This document shows, in pieces, positions 10,454 to 23,398 of a stretch of 64,000 nt of DNA; the stretch's first letter is position 1; the number at the start of each line of letters is the position of its first letter. A model generated the notes under the pieces. That model made no database searches, was not told the origin of the DNA, and saw only the letters and a list, made by a program, of their open reading frames with translations. The stretch is from Dastarcus helophoroides (taxonomy: Eukaryota > Arthropoda > Insecta > Coleoptera > Bothrideridae). A program made the position numbers and the translations under genes. The stretch spans positions 28,803,578 to 28,867,577 of the forward strand of contig CM053328.1 of NCBI GenBank assembly GCA_028583605.1, in the 5' to 3' direction.

Positions 10454-12080
10454 GCAATATTAATTTATTGCTATAAATCAGAAGCATTAAAATTATATTT
10501 TCATATAATAATTATCAACACTTTGTCTGAACTAAAATTTGCATATTATTTCATAAATATAGATATAAATAGAGCAATCTCTGTTTCGAAATTTTAATAG
10601 CATTAGGGATGTTTTTATTATTCATTTAATTTTTTCTGTTATACATACCAAAATTATATAAAGAATCAACCATTTTAACTTAATTTTTACCATATTTTAA
10701 AATTACTAGAAATCGCCTTTCTGTTGAAAATTTTAGAGCCGCATTACTTTCGAGTTCAATATTAGTTTTTGGTGAAATTCTATGCATTTACATAACTTTT
10801 CATGAAGCATTCTGGAAATTCCAATTTTAAGAAATTTATATAGGTTGAACTAAATTTGATTTCCACTACAGGGCTCTCGCAAACCATTAGAGATACAAGG
10901 AAGCTTAAATGGGAAAAGTAGTTTTCTAGAACGTTTCCAGAAAACGAATTAAATTTCGAGTTCAAAGTTGAAACTTTGAAAACAATTACAATTTAGGAAT
11001 TTTAAAATTCTGAAAAATTTTGACTTTTTCTAGAAAAGTTTCGTCCAAAATTTTGAGAAGAAATCGAAAATTCGAGTTTGGATTCAAAATTTTATGATTA
11101 AAATGGAAATGCTGGAAATTCCAAAGTTTCAATTTTATTTTAATTTTTTTAGTAAACACGTCGAGAAAATTAGCTTAATTTATTATGAAACATATCTGAT
11201 TTGAAAATTTTGAGTTTATGTTAAAAAAAATTCTTTCGTGCCAAAAGTTGCATATTTGAGTTTTTATCAACATATTCAATCTAATTTGAAATTTTGAATG
11301 GGTTCAAGTTTAAACTCAAAATTTGTAGAAACAAATCAAAATTTAGAAATTGAAGGACTATATTACGAAAAAAAAAGATTATCTCCAGAGAAAAATCTTA
11401 ATTTATAATTTTAAGTAGAAATTTTAAACAAAACTATAAACATTCTTGAAGTCTGAATTAAGAATTTTGTGAAAAATGTTAAAATTAAAAAAAATATATG
11501 AAAATTATTAACAGAAAGCAATAAAATTTTGAAAGAAAAATTTCAAAACAAAAAAAAATAGTTTTTAATTATACAGTGAAAATTTTGAAAGAAAAAAGTT
11601 TTCTCGCAACTTTAAACTCGAAATTTCGACTTTCATAAAAGTTTTTTAGATTTATAAACAAAAAATCAAATAATTCGGGATGTTATTAAAATTTCCAGTT
11701 TAAGATTGAAATTTTTAAAATCTAAATATTGGTTCATTTTATGGGGATTCAATTTTTTATATTCGACTATTTTTTTTTTTGAAATTTCATTTTAAATCTT
11801 GATTTTTATATTTCTGTATTCATACATTTGAAATTTCAGTCGAAATTGAAATATTTTTCGCAAAATATGTTAAAGTTTTGAACAAAACGTGAAAATTCCG
11901 ACTATTGACAAAAAAGTTTTTTACAATATTTCGACTTTTTTTCCCAAACGTTTAAGCATTTTGACATCAATCTCTAAATGTTAAAAAATAAAATAGTTGC
12001 ACAGATATGGATTAGAATAATTTTAAGTTATCTATCAAAACTTGCAAATTACACTTTAACTTTATTATAAAATCTAATTA
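10454..12080. other. AT-rich quasi-repetitive spacer
   Basis: No gene is seen. From about 10930 to 11960 the text consists of the same AAATTTCGA / GAAAAAGTC words that fill the hAT interiors, here outside any element with visible ends. Open frames are short and have no recognisable content. Confidence 0.6.
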
Positions 12081-12235
12081 TGGTGGAACAGGACTGGTCG
12101 CTGGTTATCTTCAAAATTACTGAGTATCTCTCTGAAGATGATAGCTTGGCTATGGAAACGCGTTAGAACAACGTCTGCTGTGTTTTTTAATCTTTTTTGG
12201 TTTCAGGGGACAAGATTTGTATTTCAATTTTTTAT
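12081..12235. repeat. Fold-back repeat family, copy 1
   Basis: Contains the family words GGACTGGTCGCTGGTTATCT, GAAGATGATAGCTTGGCTAT and TTTCAGGGGACAAGATTTGT. The same words recur, in either orientation, at about 13896, 14794, 15773, 23399 and 59251. No protein is encoded. Confidence 0.7.
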
Positions 12236-12564
12236 AGAATGTAAGTTCATATATATATCACATCACTATCTCTAGTCTTCTGACCTATGGAGCAAGAAGT
12301 CCAAGAAATACCTCCATATCTTTTAAAGAATTTTATTCAATTTTTATTGACTTTTTCTTCGCCAGTTGCTTCTTCCTCAAATGTAATTTTCAGTTATAAT
12401 TGTTAAGGATTGGCAATCTCTTATAGATATATGGCAAAGAAAAGACTGGTAAAAAATAAATAAGTTTGGCACAATTTCGTAAAGAAGGTGCAGTGAATAT
12501 TTTATAAACTGTTAGAAATGTTAGAAACCGTTTGAAATTTGCTAACATGCAAATGAACTTTATC

Positions 12565-13864
12565 TACAGGTTGGACTATAAGTAATGGTACACAGAGCAA
12601 TGGTGGATTTTTAGAATAAAAATAATGTGATTTAGCTACATTTACCTTATACCAAAAGTTGATATTAACAGAGATACAGGGTGTCAAAGTTGAAAAAAAA
12701 GTTTCGATTTTTCGGTATCACTATGGAATGAATTGTAATATAGGCACGAAATTTGGCACAAGGGGGTTTCCTAAGTCGACAAACTCTAATTTGCTAACAT
12801 ATTATTAATAGCTGATAGGGGGCGCTATCTGCGCTATCCTGCATAATTCTTAATCATCATAACTTCTTTGTACACCCACGTATATTAATTTTAAATTAGT
12901 TATTTTATTTCCCCATATTTTTTACGTAAAAAAGGTGTACTTTCTGAAAGTTGATACGAATAACCGTTTCCAAGATTATTACCTTTAAAGCTTGACGTAC
13001 CTTGGTTTAAAAAAATGTAATCATAAGACAGCTTTGAAAATAATTTATGTCAAATATTACTTTGCTGATAATATTATTACCTAAATTTTGAAAATCTTAA
13101 TAAAGAATATCCAAAAAAAATAGACGTAATTTATTTTCTAACATAGAGATGTGAGATGATGTTTGAATCCGCACAAGAATATTTTAATAGTCTGGGTGGT
13201 CAAAGCAGATATTTGGAGATGAATTTCAACAAAACATAGCCAGATTTTTAATTGTTTACAATCTCTTTATATGGTATTGTATTTAAATTTGATTAAGAAA
13301 TTTAAAAAATATGTGTAATAATAATGTCAGTAGAGCAATATTTGATATAAAATATTTTAGAGTCAGTTTTATTACTTTTATTTTGAAACCTACTGCGAAA
13401 AATTCACATTTACATAACTTAAAATAAACGTAGTGCAAACTTTGAAGGCAAATATCTTGAAAACAGTTGCTTGTATCAACATTTAGAAAGTATACCTTTT
13501 TTACGTAAAAAATGTAGGTAAATAAAAATATCTATTTAAAATAAGTGTATATGAAGGCACAAAAAATTTATGATGCTTTAGAATAATACAAGGTAGTGCA
13601 GGTGGCGTCCCCTATGACTTACTGGCAATCTATTACCAAATTAGAATTTCTTGACTAAAAAAAAACCCTATGCCAAATTTCTAGTCTATAATGAAATGTG
13701 TTCATCAGTTATGCGAAAAAAATCACAATTTTTTTTCAACTTTCACACCCTGTATCTCTCTTAATATCAACTTTTGCTATAAAGTAAATGTGGCTAAATC
13801 ACGTTATTTTTATACGAAAAATCGACTCTTGTTCTATGTACCATTACTTATGGTCCATCCTGTA
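12565..13864. mobile_element. Long-inverted-repeat element (TA-flanked, non-autonomous), copy 1
   Basis: The two ends are inverted copies of each other over several hundred bases. They begin TACAGGTTGGAC and end GTCCATCCTGTA, with shared landmarks GTAATGGTAC, GATATTAACAGAGATACAGG and ACGTAAAAAAGGTGTAC. A homologous 1.36 kb copy lies inverted at 19096-20454. The TA at both ends and the termini resemble Tc1/mariner-derived elements. Small open frames over the arms (about 12502-12687 and 13691-13879) look alike only because the arms are repeats. Confidence 0.8.
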
Positions 13865-13895
13865 TATGTAAACTTTTAGGTTTTAATTTTTTCTT

Positions 13896-14025
13896 TGGTA
13901 GAGGACTGGTCCTTGGTTTTCTTCAATAATTGATATAAAAATCTTGTCCGCTGAAGACGAGAAAGAATATGTTGTATTTTTTAATTTTTTTTGTTTCAGG
14001 GGACTAAATTTATGTATCAATTTTT
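13896..14025. repeat. Fold-back repeat family, copy 2
   Basis: Carries GGACTGGTCCTTGGTTTTCT at one end and TTTCAGGGGACTAAATTTAT at the other, matching copy 1 but lacking its central hairpin. It lies 31 bp after the long-inverted-repeat element. Confidence 0.65.
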
Positions 14026-14780
14026 CATTTTTTCTTATCTTTGCCTTCGATAATTTCAAAATTATTTACTGAGCTCTATAATCCCTTGAAAAAATCTTTC
14101 CATTGAGGGATCGGATGAAATATCATGGCATTTGAAAACAAAAAAGTTGGGAATTACTTGGTTTTTCTCTGTAAGAAGGAAAACCCTAAAACCCGTGCTA
14201 AAATGTAGCAAACAAAATCGAACTGTTTCCCGAATTCGGTCAGAAAAAATTTGATCTAGTTTTACTGATTTTATGTCAGTTAAAACCGCGACCACATATA
14301 AATAAAATGGTAAAAAAATTGTAGGTCTTTATCAGCGACTTCACAATAACTTTATTTTTATGAGGTCGTATGTTATTTAATCGACATAAAAAAATATACA
14401 ACTGTTGTTATACTTTTTGTCTGCCTATCCGAAAATAACTGGGCAATGAGGCTATTTTTTGACTCGATCTGAATTGTGCTAACATTTTCATTCAAGGTTA
14501 AAGGTTAATGAAATCAGTTTATAGTAAATATGTCTGAAGAAGTGTGCGTTATCTTAAAAATAGTTATTACAAAAGTATTTTTTTAAACTGTCTAAACAAA
14601 GCATATCTACGTTTTTTTCTACGAGGGTAGTTCTCAAGATATGGAAATGTAAAAAAAAATGAGAACACGCCATTCTGAATTCATAAAATATATTTGCAAA
14701 AAATATAAGAAATAAATATCAAAATTCCAGGATGCTTCAATTAAATATTAGATTTTGCGTTTTTTATATTTATGTTTATG
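14026..14780. other. No recognisable feature
   Basis: AT-rich sequence with one 77-codon - strand frame (14062-14295) of no recognisable family. Nothing here could be assigned. Confidence 0.5.
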
Positions 14781-14793
14781 TCCTTGGGAGCAT

Positions 14794-14983
14794 TTTGGTG
14801 AAACCGACTAGTCCTTGGTTATCTTCAAAAATTGAAATACAAATCTTGTCCCTTGAAACTAAGAAAGATTAAAAAACGCAGCAAAGGTTGCTCTGACCCG
14901 TTTCGATAGCCAAGCTATCATGTTCAGAGAGATATTCAGTACCTTTCTGAAGATGATAGCTAGGGGTAAGATTTGTATTTCAG
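14794..14983. mobile_element. Fold-back repeat family, copy 3, with a 13-bp flanking duplication
   Basis: The family sequence (CTAGTCCTTGGTTATCTTCA, GTTTCGATAGCCAAGCTATC) is bounded on both sides by TCCTTGGGAGCAT (14781-14793 and 14984-14996). This direct repeat looks like a target-site duplication and defines the element ends. The interior holds nested inverted repeats around AGCCAAGCTATCATGTTCAG. Confidence 0.65.
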
Positions 14984-14996
14984 TCCTTGGGAGCAT

Positions 14997-15772
14997 AAAA
15001 ATTCAAAAACCACCTAGGACTTTTCTACTTGGTAACTTGTTACAGAAGAATCTTTAAAACTTTGCAGTTCATTAGATCCATTGCAATGCCCCGTGGACAT
15101 ACATTTGCGAGGTTTTAAATGTAATTTATACAAAGCACGTCGTTTATAAACGAGACTCAAGTTATCGATTAACTAAATACAGTCTTCTAGTTAGAAATTT
15201 AATTTCGCAACTTATTCAGGTCATCCGCATACAAAAGCATTCAGCTTCTTTCAATATTCTCGAGTGACACTGATAAAGATATTAAATAGAAGAGGTCACG
15301 GTTTGATACCTTGAGAAATGCAGAAAAAAGCAATTTTTCTTAGATTTATATTTGTGTATTACGTATTATATGTGGAGTTTGGTTAAATAAATGTAATTCT
15401 TAAATAAATTATGTAAGACTCTATCTAGCATACCGGAATTAGAGGTTACATACAAACATTACTTTACTAGTATTGATAAAGTGGTTTTCATCCTAACCGC
15501 CTTTTTTGGCGTTATTTGTCCTGTTGTCTTGTCAGGATGTGGTGAATATAGGCAGCGTGGGAAAACCTCCATAAGCTCCTCATTAAACCTTTTAATGGTT
15601 GTTTACGTTACGAAGTTGTCACATATAAAGGCAAGATATGTTTGTAATAAATGTGAAAATAAATAAATAAAATTATTGGTATGACCCACTGGAAGAGAGG
15701 AGAAAAAATGCACCAAATCAATGAAAAATATTTGCTTTTAAATGCAGCAATTTTGGACAAAATATGCAAACG
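14997..15772. other. No recognisable feature
   Basis: Moderately AT-rich, with only short open frames (for example 15481-15666 on + and 15608-15820 on -) and no recognisable motif. Confidence 0.5.
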
Positions 15773-15885
15773 TTGAAATACAAATATTGTCCCTTGAAAC
15801 CAAGAAAGATTAAAAAACATAACAAAGGTAACTCTAACGCGTTTCGATGACCAAGCTATTATCTTCAGAGAAATACTAATAGCTA
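15773..15885. repeat. Fold-back repeat family, copy 4 (half element)
   Basis: Matches the half of the family running from AATACAAATATTGTCCCTTG through ACCAAGAAAGATTAAAAAAC to CCAAGCTATTATCTTCAGAG. Confidence 0.65.
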
Positions 15886-15929
15886 TTTTTTTGAACAGAG
15901 AAAAAATCCTTTAAGAACACCTAGAAAAA

Positions 15930-17140
15930 TAACCTAGATAGTGTCGGACTTCCAGTCTGTGGGTACCGACTAAAACCCCTGCTTCTCGGGGCCGTGGCCC
16001 CCAATCCCTCCGACGGAATAGTACATTAGCACTGGAGCACTAATGTAAGCTATTTTGCCTGCAACAAACAAAATACAAAAATGTCCCTATGGGAAAACAT
16101 TAATCGCCTAGAGAACCATCCTTGGTCTCCTGATTTTGGTTGGGGTTTCCGGGTCGTAATCCACTGCCTGTCGAACTAGTTTTTTGGGATGCGTTTCCGC
16201 TCTCAATATTGCCCTAGAATTTACCTCCCTGAGGAAATTTCTTACCTTAGGTAGGTCGACTTCTCTATGAAGTTAATCATTTCTAGCAAACCATGGAGCA
16301 TCCATGGCTTGTCTTAGAAAGACGTTCTGAAACACCTGAAGTTTCTTCATCTGGTTATCGGTAGCCTGTGACCAGGCTACAGATGCGTAGATCATCGCTG
16401 GTCTTATGATGAGCAAAACTTAAAACCCTATGGACAGTTTGCTATTTCTACCAACCATTGCTATCAGCAGTCCCTTTGGCATTCTGGCCTTGGACTCTGC
16501 ATAGTCAATGGAGCCTAAAATGTCAGTCTTTTGACGAGTATTGCCCATAGATACTTTGCCTGAAGTTTCCAGTCAACATTTTGCCCATGGGCATGAATAT
16601 GACCATATAGTTGAAGTCTTCTTCTGATAAAAAAAATGGCTTGGGTCTTGTCAGCGTTGATTTTGATTCTCCATGTACAAAAGTATTCTAGACCGTTCGT
16701 CTGTCGCTGTATGTAGTCATCTGATGACCAATTCTGGACTTGGAGAATTTGCCAATAACGCCGTGTCGTTAGCATAGCTTACCAATGTCGTCTGGTCGGT
16801 TCTTGGAATGTCTGCTGTGGACAGACAATATAGGGGCGGTGACAGGGCAGAACCTTCAGGTACTCGCTACTCCAACCTGTACTGGTTAGACAGTTCCTGT
16901 CCCACCTTCGCTCTAAATAAGCGCTGGTGCAGGAACGATGCTTACCATTTTAATCATCGCCAGAGGTATCCCTGAAGTGATGCATCTTGAAGACTAATTC
17001 TTGATGCCAAACTGTGTCAAATGCCTTGGAGATATCGAAGAAAATTGCTCCTACTACCTGATTCTAGTTTATGCTGTGTGTGATTTTTTTAAACCACACG
17101 CAGTAACTGGTCCGAGGTAAAGTGCATTGGTTGGAACCCA
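15930..17140 (-). mobile_element. Degenerate Jockey-type LINE remnant, reverse transcriptase 3' half and 3' end
   Basis: Read on the - strand with many frame changes, the sequence shows a motif-A remnant (FDISKAFDTVWH) near 17030 and LVSYANDTA near 16775. Further along come a QDPSHFF-like segment, MIYASVAWSQATDNQMKKLQ near 16390-16340 and LHREVDLPKVRNFLREVNS near 16270-16210. This is a Jockey-clade layout but a different family from LINE copies A-D. The GC content exceeds that of its surroundings. The element is long dead. Confidence 0.7.
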
Positions 17141-17164
17141 AATTCTTAACAGAGATAAGTGGCT

Positions 17165-17395
17165 TAAGGGGCCAGCGCAACCATTCATAAGGTCTTATGG
17201 ATGACCAAGCTTTCACATGCATTTAACATAGAATTCTTATTTACTACTCTTGACAATTTGACTAATTCAAAAGCATGTCGAGCCACACTTGACTTCTCAG
17301 TTCTTTCGTACTTCAAATGAGCCAAATGCATCTTCAATCGGATTTTAAGAGATCGTCTAGTTTGCCTGACGTACTTTTTTAGGTACAATCAAGAT
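17165..17395 (-). pseudogene. Penelope-like element fragment, GIY-YIG endonuclease domain
   Basis: The - strand frame reads YLKKYVRQTRRSLKIRLKMH, then LAHLKYERTEKSSVARHAFE. This is the YVGQT-R-LK-R--EH segment of the GIY-YIG endonuclease found at the C-terminus of Penelope-like retroelements; here arginine replaces the usual glycine after YV. The frame lacks the upstream GIY strand and any reverse transcriptase, so only a fragment survives. It abuts the LINE remnant. It belongs to a different subfamily from the Penelope element at 36698-39550. Confidence 0.7.
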
Positions 17396-19095
17396 TGTAC
17401 TTTTAAGTTCTTTTCGTTTTTCTGGTATTTTCAACTTTTAAAGCGAATATTTGGATTACCATTTAAATTTTATTAGAAAGCAGTAGCTATTAAAGTCGAA
17501 TTTTAAAAAAAATAAAATGACCTTTTTCGAATTTCTGATTTTTTGATTGAATTTCCATTTTAAACTCCGAATTTATAAAAGCAAATTTTAGGCATGTTAG
17601 AAATTACGAGGAAAAAGTCAAAGAGAGAAATATTTAAGATTATAAAAAATGTCCAATGTTTAGTCTAAAAATTTAATGAAATAATTGCAACCAGGGCTTC
17701 GAACCGGAACTGAACCGAAAATCGGAAACCGAAAAAAAAAACGTTATTTTCTTCGGAACGAAAACCGGAGCGAAACCGGAAAAAATATCGGTTTATTTCG
17801 CTTCGTTTAATTTATATACTTAAGATAGTTTTTATTTTACCCTCAAGTTTGGAATTCTTTCTTAGAAATTTCAATTCATTTTTCAAAATTTTACATAAAT
17901 CGGTGTAACTTTGATCTCGAAATTAGGAGTTTAGTTTCAGTCTTTCTTTTCTGTTTAAAATTTAAATTCGAAAATATCAATGTTCACATTCTCTAGAAAA
18001 TATTGGCTTTATTCTCAAAATTTCAAGCCAAATTAAAATTCTAAGTTTTAACTTGAATTTTTTTTTCTTGAAATTTTAACTTTTATTAGGAAATTACTTG
18101 AAATACTTTTTTTCTTCTCTTAAAATTTCAAGTTTAAAATTAAAAAATCCTCCTTTGTAATTTTAGAATGAAGCAGTAGCATGTTTTTCATTCAAGCTAA
18201 AGAAACTCTGCTTTCGTTACAATTTTATTGGGCAAGTTCAAGTTTTTCCGGAAATTTGAACTTTTCTTAGAGAACTCCATATCTAATTCTTTTCTTAAAC
18301 TTCGATTTTCCTGTCCTAATTTGATATCTCTCTTTTATGAAGTTATTAGTAAAATTTTCGATTTTTTGTCAATTTTTTCTTTCAAATTCCAATTTTTTTA
18401 CTATTTCAATTGTTGTTCAAAATCCCAAATTAAAATTTTTATAATTTTATACGCTGCCGACTTCTTAAAACTTCCTAAAATTCCAAAATATGATTTTTTT
18501 TCTTAAAATTTTCGCTGAAATTTTGCCATTTCAAATTTGACTTTGAAATTTTTAGATTTATAGTCAAAATTTCAGGGAGAAAATACAACATTATATTTCA
18601 ATTTAAAGCTGGGATCTTGAAATTGGTGTCGAAATTTTTAGAGTAGACTTAAAATGGTGACATCTTAGTAAATGTCTAATTTAAACTTCCAACGATTTTG
18701 TTTACGCTAAAATAATAATTTTTTTCTGAAGATTTCGATTTTAGCCTCGAAATCGCGATATTTATTTCAGATTGTTTAGAATTTAGAAGCCAAAATTGTG
18801 TGTTTTTTTAAATATTAATTGTTTTCGCTAAATTTCTGGTATAAACTCGAAAGCTCGACCCTTTTCTCGTTAAACTTTTGTGTCAAAACCGATTCGCAAA
18901 ATGTTAAAACTCTTTACAAACTTTTTAGCTGCAGCTAAGATGTTTCCTACAATTTCGTCTTTTTAATTGAAATTCGTGTTTTTTTTTCAGAAAATGTGTC
19001 GTTGATCTTAAAATTTGATTTTTTTTATAGAAAATTCAAGTTTAGAAATAATTTCATTTGCATCTTTTGTAGATTCTTTATTTTTACGCTTAAAA

Positions 19096-20454
19096 TACAG
19101 GTGGACCATAAGTAATGGTACATAGAGCAAAAGTAGGTTTTTCGTATAAAAGTAACGTGATTTAGCCACATTTATTTTATACCAAAAGTTGATATTAACA
19201 GAGATGCAGGGTGTCAAAGTTGAAAAAAAAAGTGTTTTTTTTCGCACAACTGATGAACACATTTTACTATAGACGAAAAATTTTGCATAGAGGGGTTTCT
19301 TTGGTCAAGAAATTCTAATTTGCTAACAAATTGCCGGTAACTCATAAGGGGCGCCACCTGCGCTACCTTGTATTATTCTAAAGCACTATAACTTTTTTGT
19401 GCCTTTATGTAGACTTATTTTAAATAGATATTTTTATTAACCTAAATTCTTTACGTAAAAAAGGTATACTTTCTAAATGTTGATACAAGCAACTGTTTTC
19501 AAGATATTTGCTTTCAAAGTTTGCAATACGTTTATTTTAAGTTATGTAAATGTGAATTTTTCACAGTAGGTTTCAAAATAAAAGTAATAAAACTGACTAT
19601 AAAATAGTTTATATCAAATATTACTCTAGTGACATTATTATTACAAATATTTTTTAAATTTAAATAAAATTCCAAAACAAAGTTTATTTTCAAAAATAAG
19701 TATGTGGGAAATTACCTTTTTTCATGTAAAGGGATTGTAAACAATTAAAAAACTGGCTGTCTTTTGTTGAAATTTATCTTCAAATATCTGGTTTGACCAC
19801 CCAGACTATTAAAATATTCTTGTGCGGACTCAGACATCATGTCTCACATCTCTGTGTTAGAAAATAAATTACGTCTTAATTTTTTGGATTTTCTTTATTG
19901 AGATTTTTTAAATTTAGGTAATAATATTATCAGCAAAGTAATATTTGCCATAAATAACTTTCAAAGCTGTCTTATGATTACTTTTTTTTAAGCATACTTC
20001 GAAAATTTAATATCTTAGTAATTTAAAACCAAGGCACGTCAAGCTTTTAAGGCAAATATCTTGGAAACTGTTGCCCATATCAACTTTCAAAAAGTACACC
20101 TTTTTTACGTAGAAAATATGGGGAAATAAAATAACCCATTTAAAATTAATATACGTGGGTGCGCAGAAAAGTTATGATGATTTAGAATTATGCCGGATAG
20201 CGCAGGTAGCGCCCCCTATCAGCTATTGGTAATATGTTGTCAAATTGGAGTTTGTTGACATAAGAAACCCCATTGTGCCGAATTTCGTGCCTATATTACA
20301 ATTCATTCCATAGTTATACGAAAAAATCGAATTTTTTTTTCAACTTTCACAAGCTGTATCTCTGTTAATATCAACTTTTGGTAAAAGGTAAATGCAGCTA
20401 AATCACATTATTTTTATTTGAAAAATCCATCATTGCTTATGGTTCACCCTGTAT
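19096..20454. mobile_element. Long-inverted-repeat element, copy 2, nested in the hAT element
   Basis: Begins TACAGGTGGACCATAAG and ends TTATGGTTCACCCTGTA, with arms matching those at 12565-13864. The unique middle (CTGTGTTAGAAAATAAATTA) occurs here in the opposite orientation to copy 1, so the two copies are inverted relative to one another. The 84-codon - strand frame at 19008-19262 is arm sequence, not a gene. Confidence 0.8.
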
Positions 20455-21797
20455 ACATTTAAATTAAAAATTTCGAAATTTTGCTAAAAATATTAGCGGG
20501 TTAAATTTCAAATACAAAATAGCCAAGTTGAATTTGAATATTTTATGTTATTTTTTATTTTGAATCTTAATTCAAAATCTCGAAAGAATATCCAAATTTC
20601 AAGAAAAAATTAACATTCTTGGAAAAAGTCCAAATTTTGAGAAAAAACTAACGAAATTTATGATTAACAATTTTTCAAAGTGAATCTCACAATTTCATGT
20701 CCTGGAAATTTTAAGTTTTCGAGCTCGAGTCGAAAATTCCAAACTTAAACTTATAGTCCTGGTCTTAACTCAAAATTTCGAGAAAAATATCTAGAATTAA
20801 AGTCAACATGTTGATAAAAAGGCTTATATTTTCTAGAGAAAGTCTAAATTTTATTTACAGTCAAAATTTCAGGAGAAAAAAATAATAACAAAAGGTACAT
20901 ATAAGTTTAAATTTGAAACTCCAAAAGAAAAAAGTTAAAATATTGAAAGAAGGTAAATACATTAACCAAAAATTTTTTAAAAATCTTTTTTTTTAGAAAT
21001 TTTAAAGTTTTCAGCAACATTTCCAAAAAAAATCGAATATTTGGGTTTAAGTTCAATCTTTTTAAATCAAAGTATAAATTTTAAAAATACTTTTATTAAA
21101 TTTTCAAGTTCTTTATTTGAAATTTTGACTGTGTCATTAAAACCTCTTTTAAAATTTTTCATTTTATGTTTTTTGGTCTTTTTCATTTTTATTTATTTTT
21201 TTAATTTGATCTTTTAATCCAATTTCAAGAGAACATAGTCAAAACAGCAAAAATCAATTTTTTTATAAAAAGCGAATCAAAGTCAAAACTTCGCTAGAAA
21301 ACCAAAATTATAAAAGAAAAGTCTCTTAAATTTTCGATTTTAATTGCTAAATTTCATGTATTCTAAAACTTTTTAACTCTTGGGTGTATAATTTAGTATT
21401 TTTATGAAAATTTCGAGTTGAATTTTAAATCTAACATTTTCTGCGACCCAGTTTGGAAATATTTAACGCAAAAATTCAAATAAAATTAATAATAATGTTT
21501 CCGATCAATAAAGTCTACAATGAAAAATAATTCAAATTTAAAATTTCTAAACCTGAAATTCCGATTTAATTTTTTATAAAGTTCAGGTTTTTCTTGAAAT
21601 TTAAACTTAAATTGAACTCAAAATACAGGGCTTTAGCTTGAAATTTTTTAACTTGAAAAATTAAAAAATATTTTCCTTCAGTTATAGGTAGGGTCAGATA
21701 TATGTGGTAATATTAAAGAAAAAAAAAAGACATAACATTTTCTAAATTATATTCGAAATAATTGACATTTCTAACCCTTACTACGTGGAATCCTTTA

Positions 21798-21969
21798 ATA
21801 TTCATAACTATTAAACTTTATTAACGATCAAAAAGCAACAGGTATTAAAAATTCCACAATGTTTCGATAAATGTTTGGTCCGGTGTTGGCAAATATTTAT
21901 CCAAAACATTGTTGAATTTTTATTATCTGTTACTTTTTGATCGTTAATAAAGTTTAACAGCTATGAATA
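21798..21969. repeat. Short palindromic (MITE-like) repeat
   Basis: An imperfect inverted repeat of about 170 bp. The left arm runs AATATTCATAACTATTAAAC, then TTTATTAACGATCAAAAAGC. The right arm is TTTTTGATCGTTAATAAAGT, then AACAGCTATGAATATT. It could fold into a long hairpin. Confidence 0.65.
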
Positions 21970-22113
21970 TTATGTTCGAAAATCAATTTTTAATTCGAAA
22001 AATTCAAAAATCAAAAAAATGATTAATAAACCGAAAACGGAAAAAAAACTGTTATTTTTGTCGGAACGAAAACCGGAACGAAAAAAATAACGGTTCGAAG
22101 CCCTGGTTGCAAC

Positions 22114-23398
22114 ACCTAATTTTCATAAAAACTCCAATGATTGCAACTTCAAAATTTTTGGAAAAAGTAAAAGTTAAAATTTTGAGATATTTTTCAATTC
22201 CTACATTTAGTTCTTTTTGAATTTGGCTTTAACTATAAACTTAGATGCCAAGATTTCGAAAGAAGATATCAAAATTTATGTGAAAAAATATCCCTCAGAA
22301 CCTTCATTTTAATCTTATAATTCTGACGTCTGTAGTTGAAATTTTTTCGTGAAAATTTGCTTACCTATATACAAATTAAATTAAACAAAAATTGAAATCT
22401 AATTTAAAAAATCCCAATTTTTAATGTAAAAATTAAATAAAAGCCTTAAATTCCTGAATTTTCATAAAAATTGAAATCTTGGACTTGAAACATCAAAATT
22501 TAAAAAAAATCAATAAATTTATTTGGCGAGGTTTGGTTCCAAAACTTTGGACTTTTGACATTTGATAGATCAACGATAGCAGTCAATAAGTAATGCCTTT
22601 TTCGCTATATCCTCTTCTTATGAAAAAAATCACAGCTACACTTGATGACTTTTTCATCTGAATTATAGATATTAAGTCACAGAAATAAAAAAAAACGAAT
22701 AGGTTTTCGTGAGGTAACTTTTAATTCATTCAGATGAAATGGAGTTCTTATGTACAACACGAAACCCAAAGATTTTCGTGAGTAGACATATAAAAAAATT
22801 GATATCTGCACCTGCTTAATTACGGGTCGTTGACCAACCTAAAAAGAAGGGCGCGGTGCGTTTTCAGATCCTAAATATAAAATCTCTACGCTTGTTTTTA
22901 CAGCCAAGGAGTTTGGGCGTGAAAATAATCAATATGTTACTTCACTAATGGGAAATAGCAGACGGTCTATATACATAGCTGTCCTTGAAAACGTGTATAT
23001 TGGAAAAACACTTGAACAAATTGAAAACTTATTTAGTCTGCCTTGACAATTATGTATGTATGGTATATGGTTATTGAAGAAAAATGCTGTATATATATTT
23101 GAAACCAGTCTGAAATCGTTGGTAAAATGAACAGGGCACACCCTGCGACTTAGTTTTATTGCTTACTGTAAATTTTCGATTTTTTTGACATCTTAAACTG
23201 GCAAAATTCCTAAGGCCATACAAAAACCAAAAGTTAGTTTTCAAACTCAACACATTATTTTTCTCTAAGAACTATTATTAACATAATATCCTATAAGGAA
23301 AGTTATATTTCTTAAAAAATCTTCGTCATCATGTTGTATTTCTCACGAGATCATTTACAGTGGTTGAAAATAAAAATTCGTTTGGTGTAAGCCTGTTG
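22114..23398. other. No recognisable gene; partly AT-rich quasi-repeats
   Basis: 22130-22560 continues the A/T-rich quasi-repeat text. 22560-23398 has more ordinary composition (for example TTACGGGTCGTTGACCAACC near 22822) but only short open frames with no recognisable content. Confidence 0.5.

Larger units (their letters stand above)
17692..22105. mobile_element. hAT-type element, family with CAGGGCTTCGAACCGG ends, copy 1
   Basis: The left end CAGGGCTTCGAACCGG and right end CGGTTCGAAGCCCTG are inverted repeats. They are flanked by an 8-bp duplication with one mismatch (ATTGCAAC at 17684-17691, GTTGCAAC at 22106-22113). Subterminal GAACCGGAACTGAACCG and ACGAAAACCGGA motifs occur at both ends. 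The interior is AT-rich quasi-repeats plus a nested long-inverted-repeat element (19096-20454) and a small palindromic repeat (21798-21969). No transposase frame is visible. Copy 2 at 31496-35114 is inverted relative to this one; copy 3 starts at 59649. Confidence 0.85.

Noticed and set aside
12502..13879. Similar small ORFs at 12502-12687, 13691-13879 and 19008-19262
   Set aside because: They share protein sequence only because they lie on the arms of the long-inverted-repeat elements; no start context or family supports coding.
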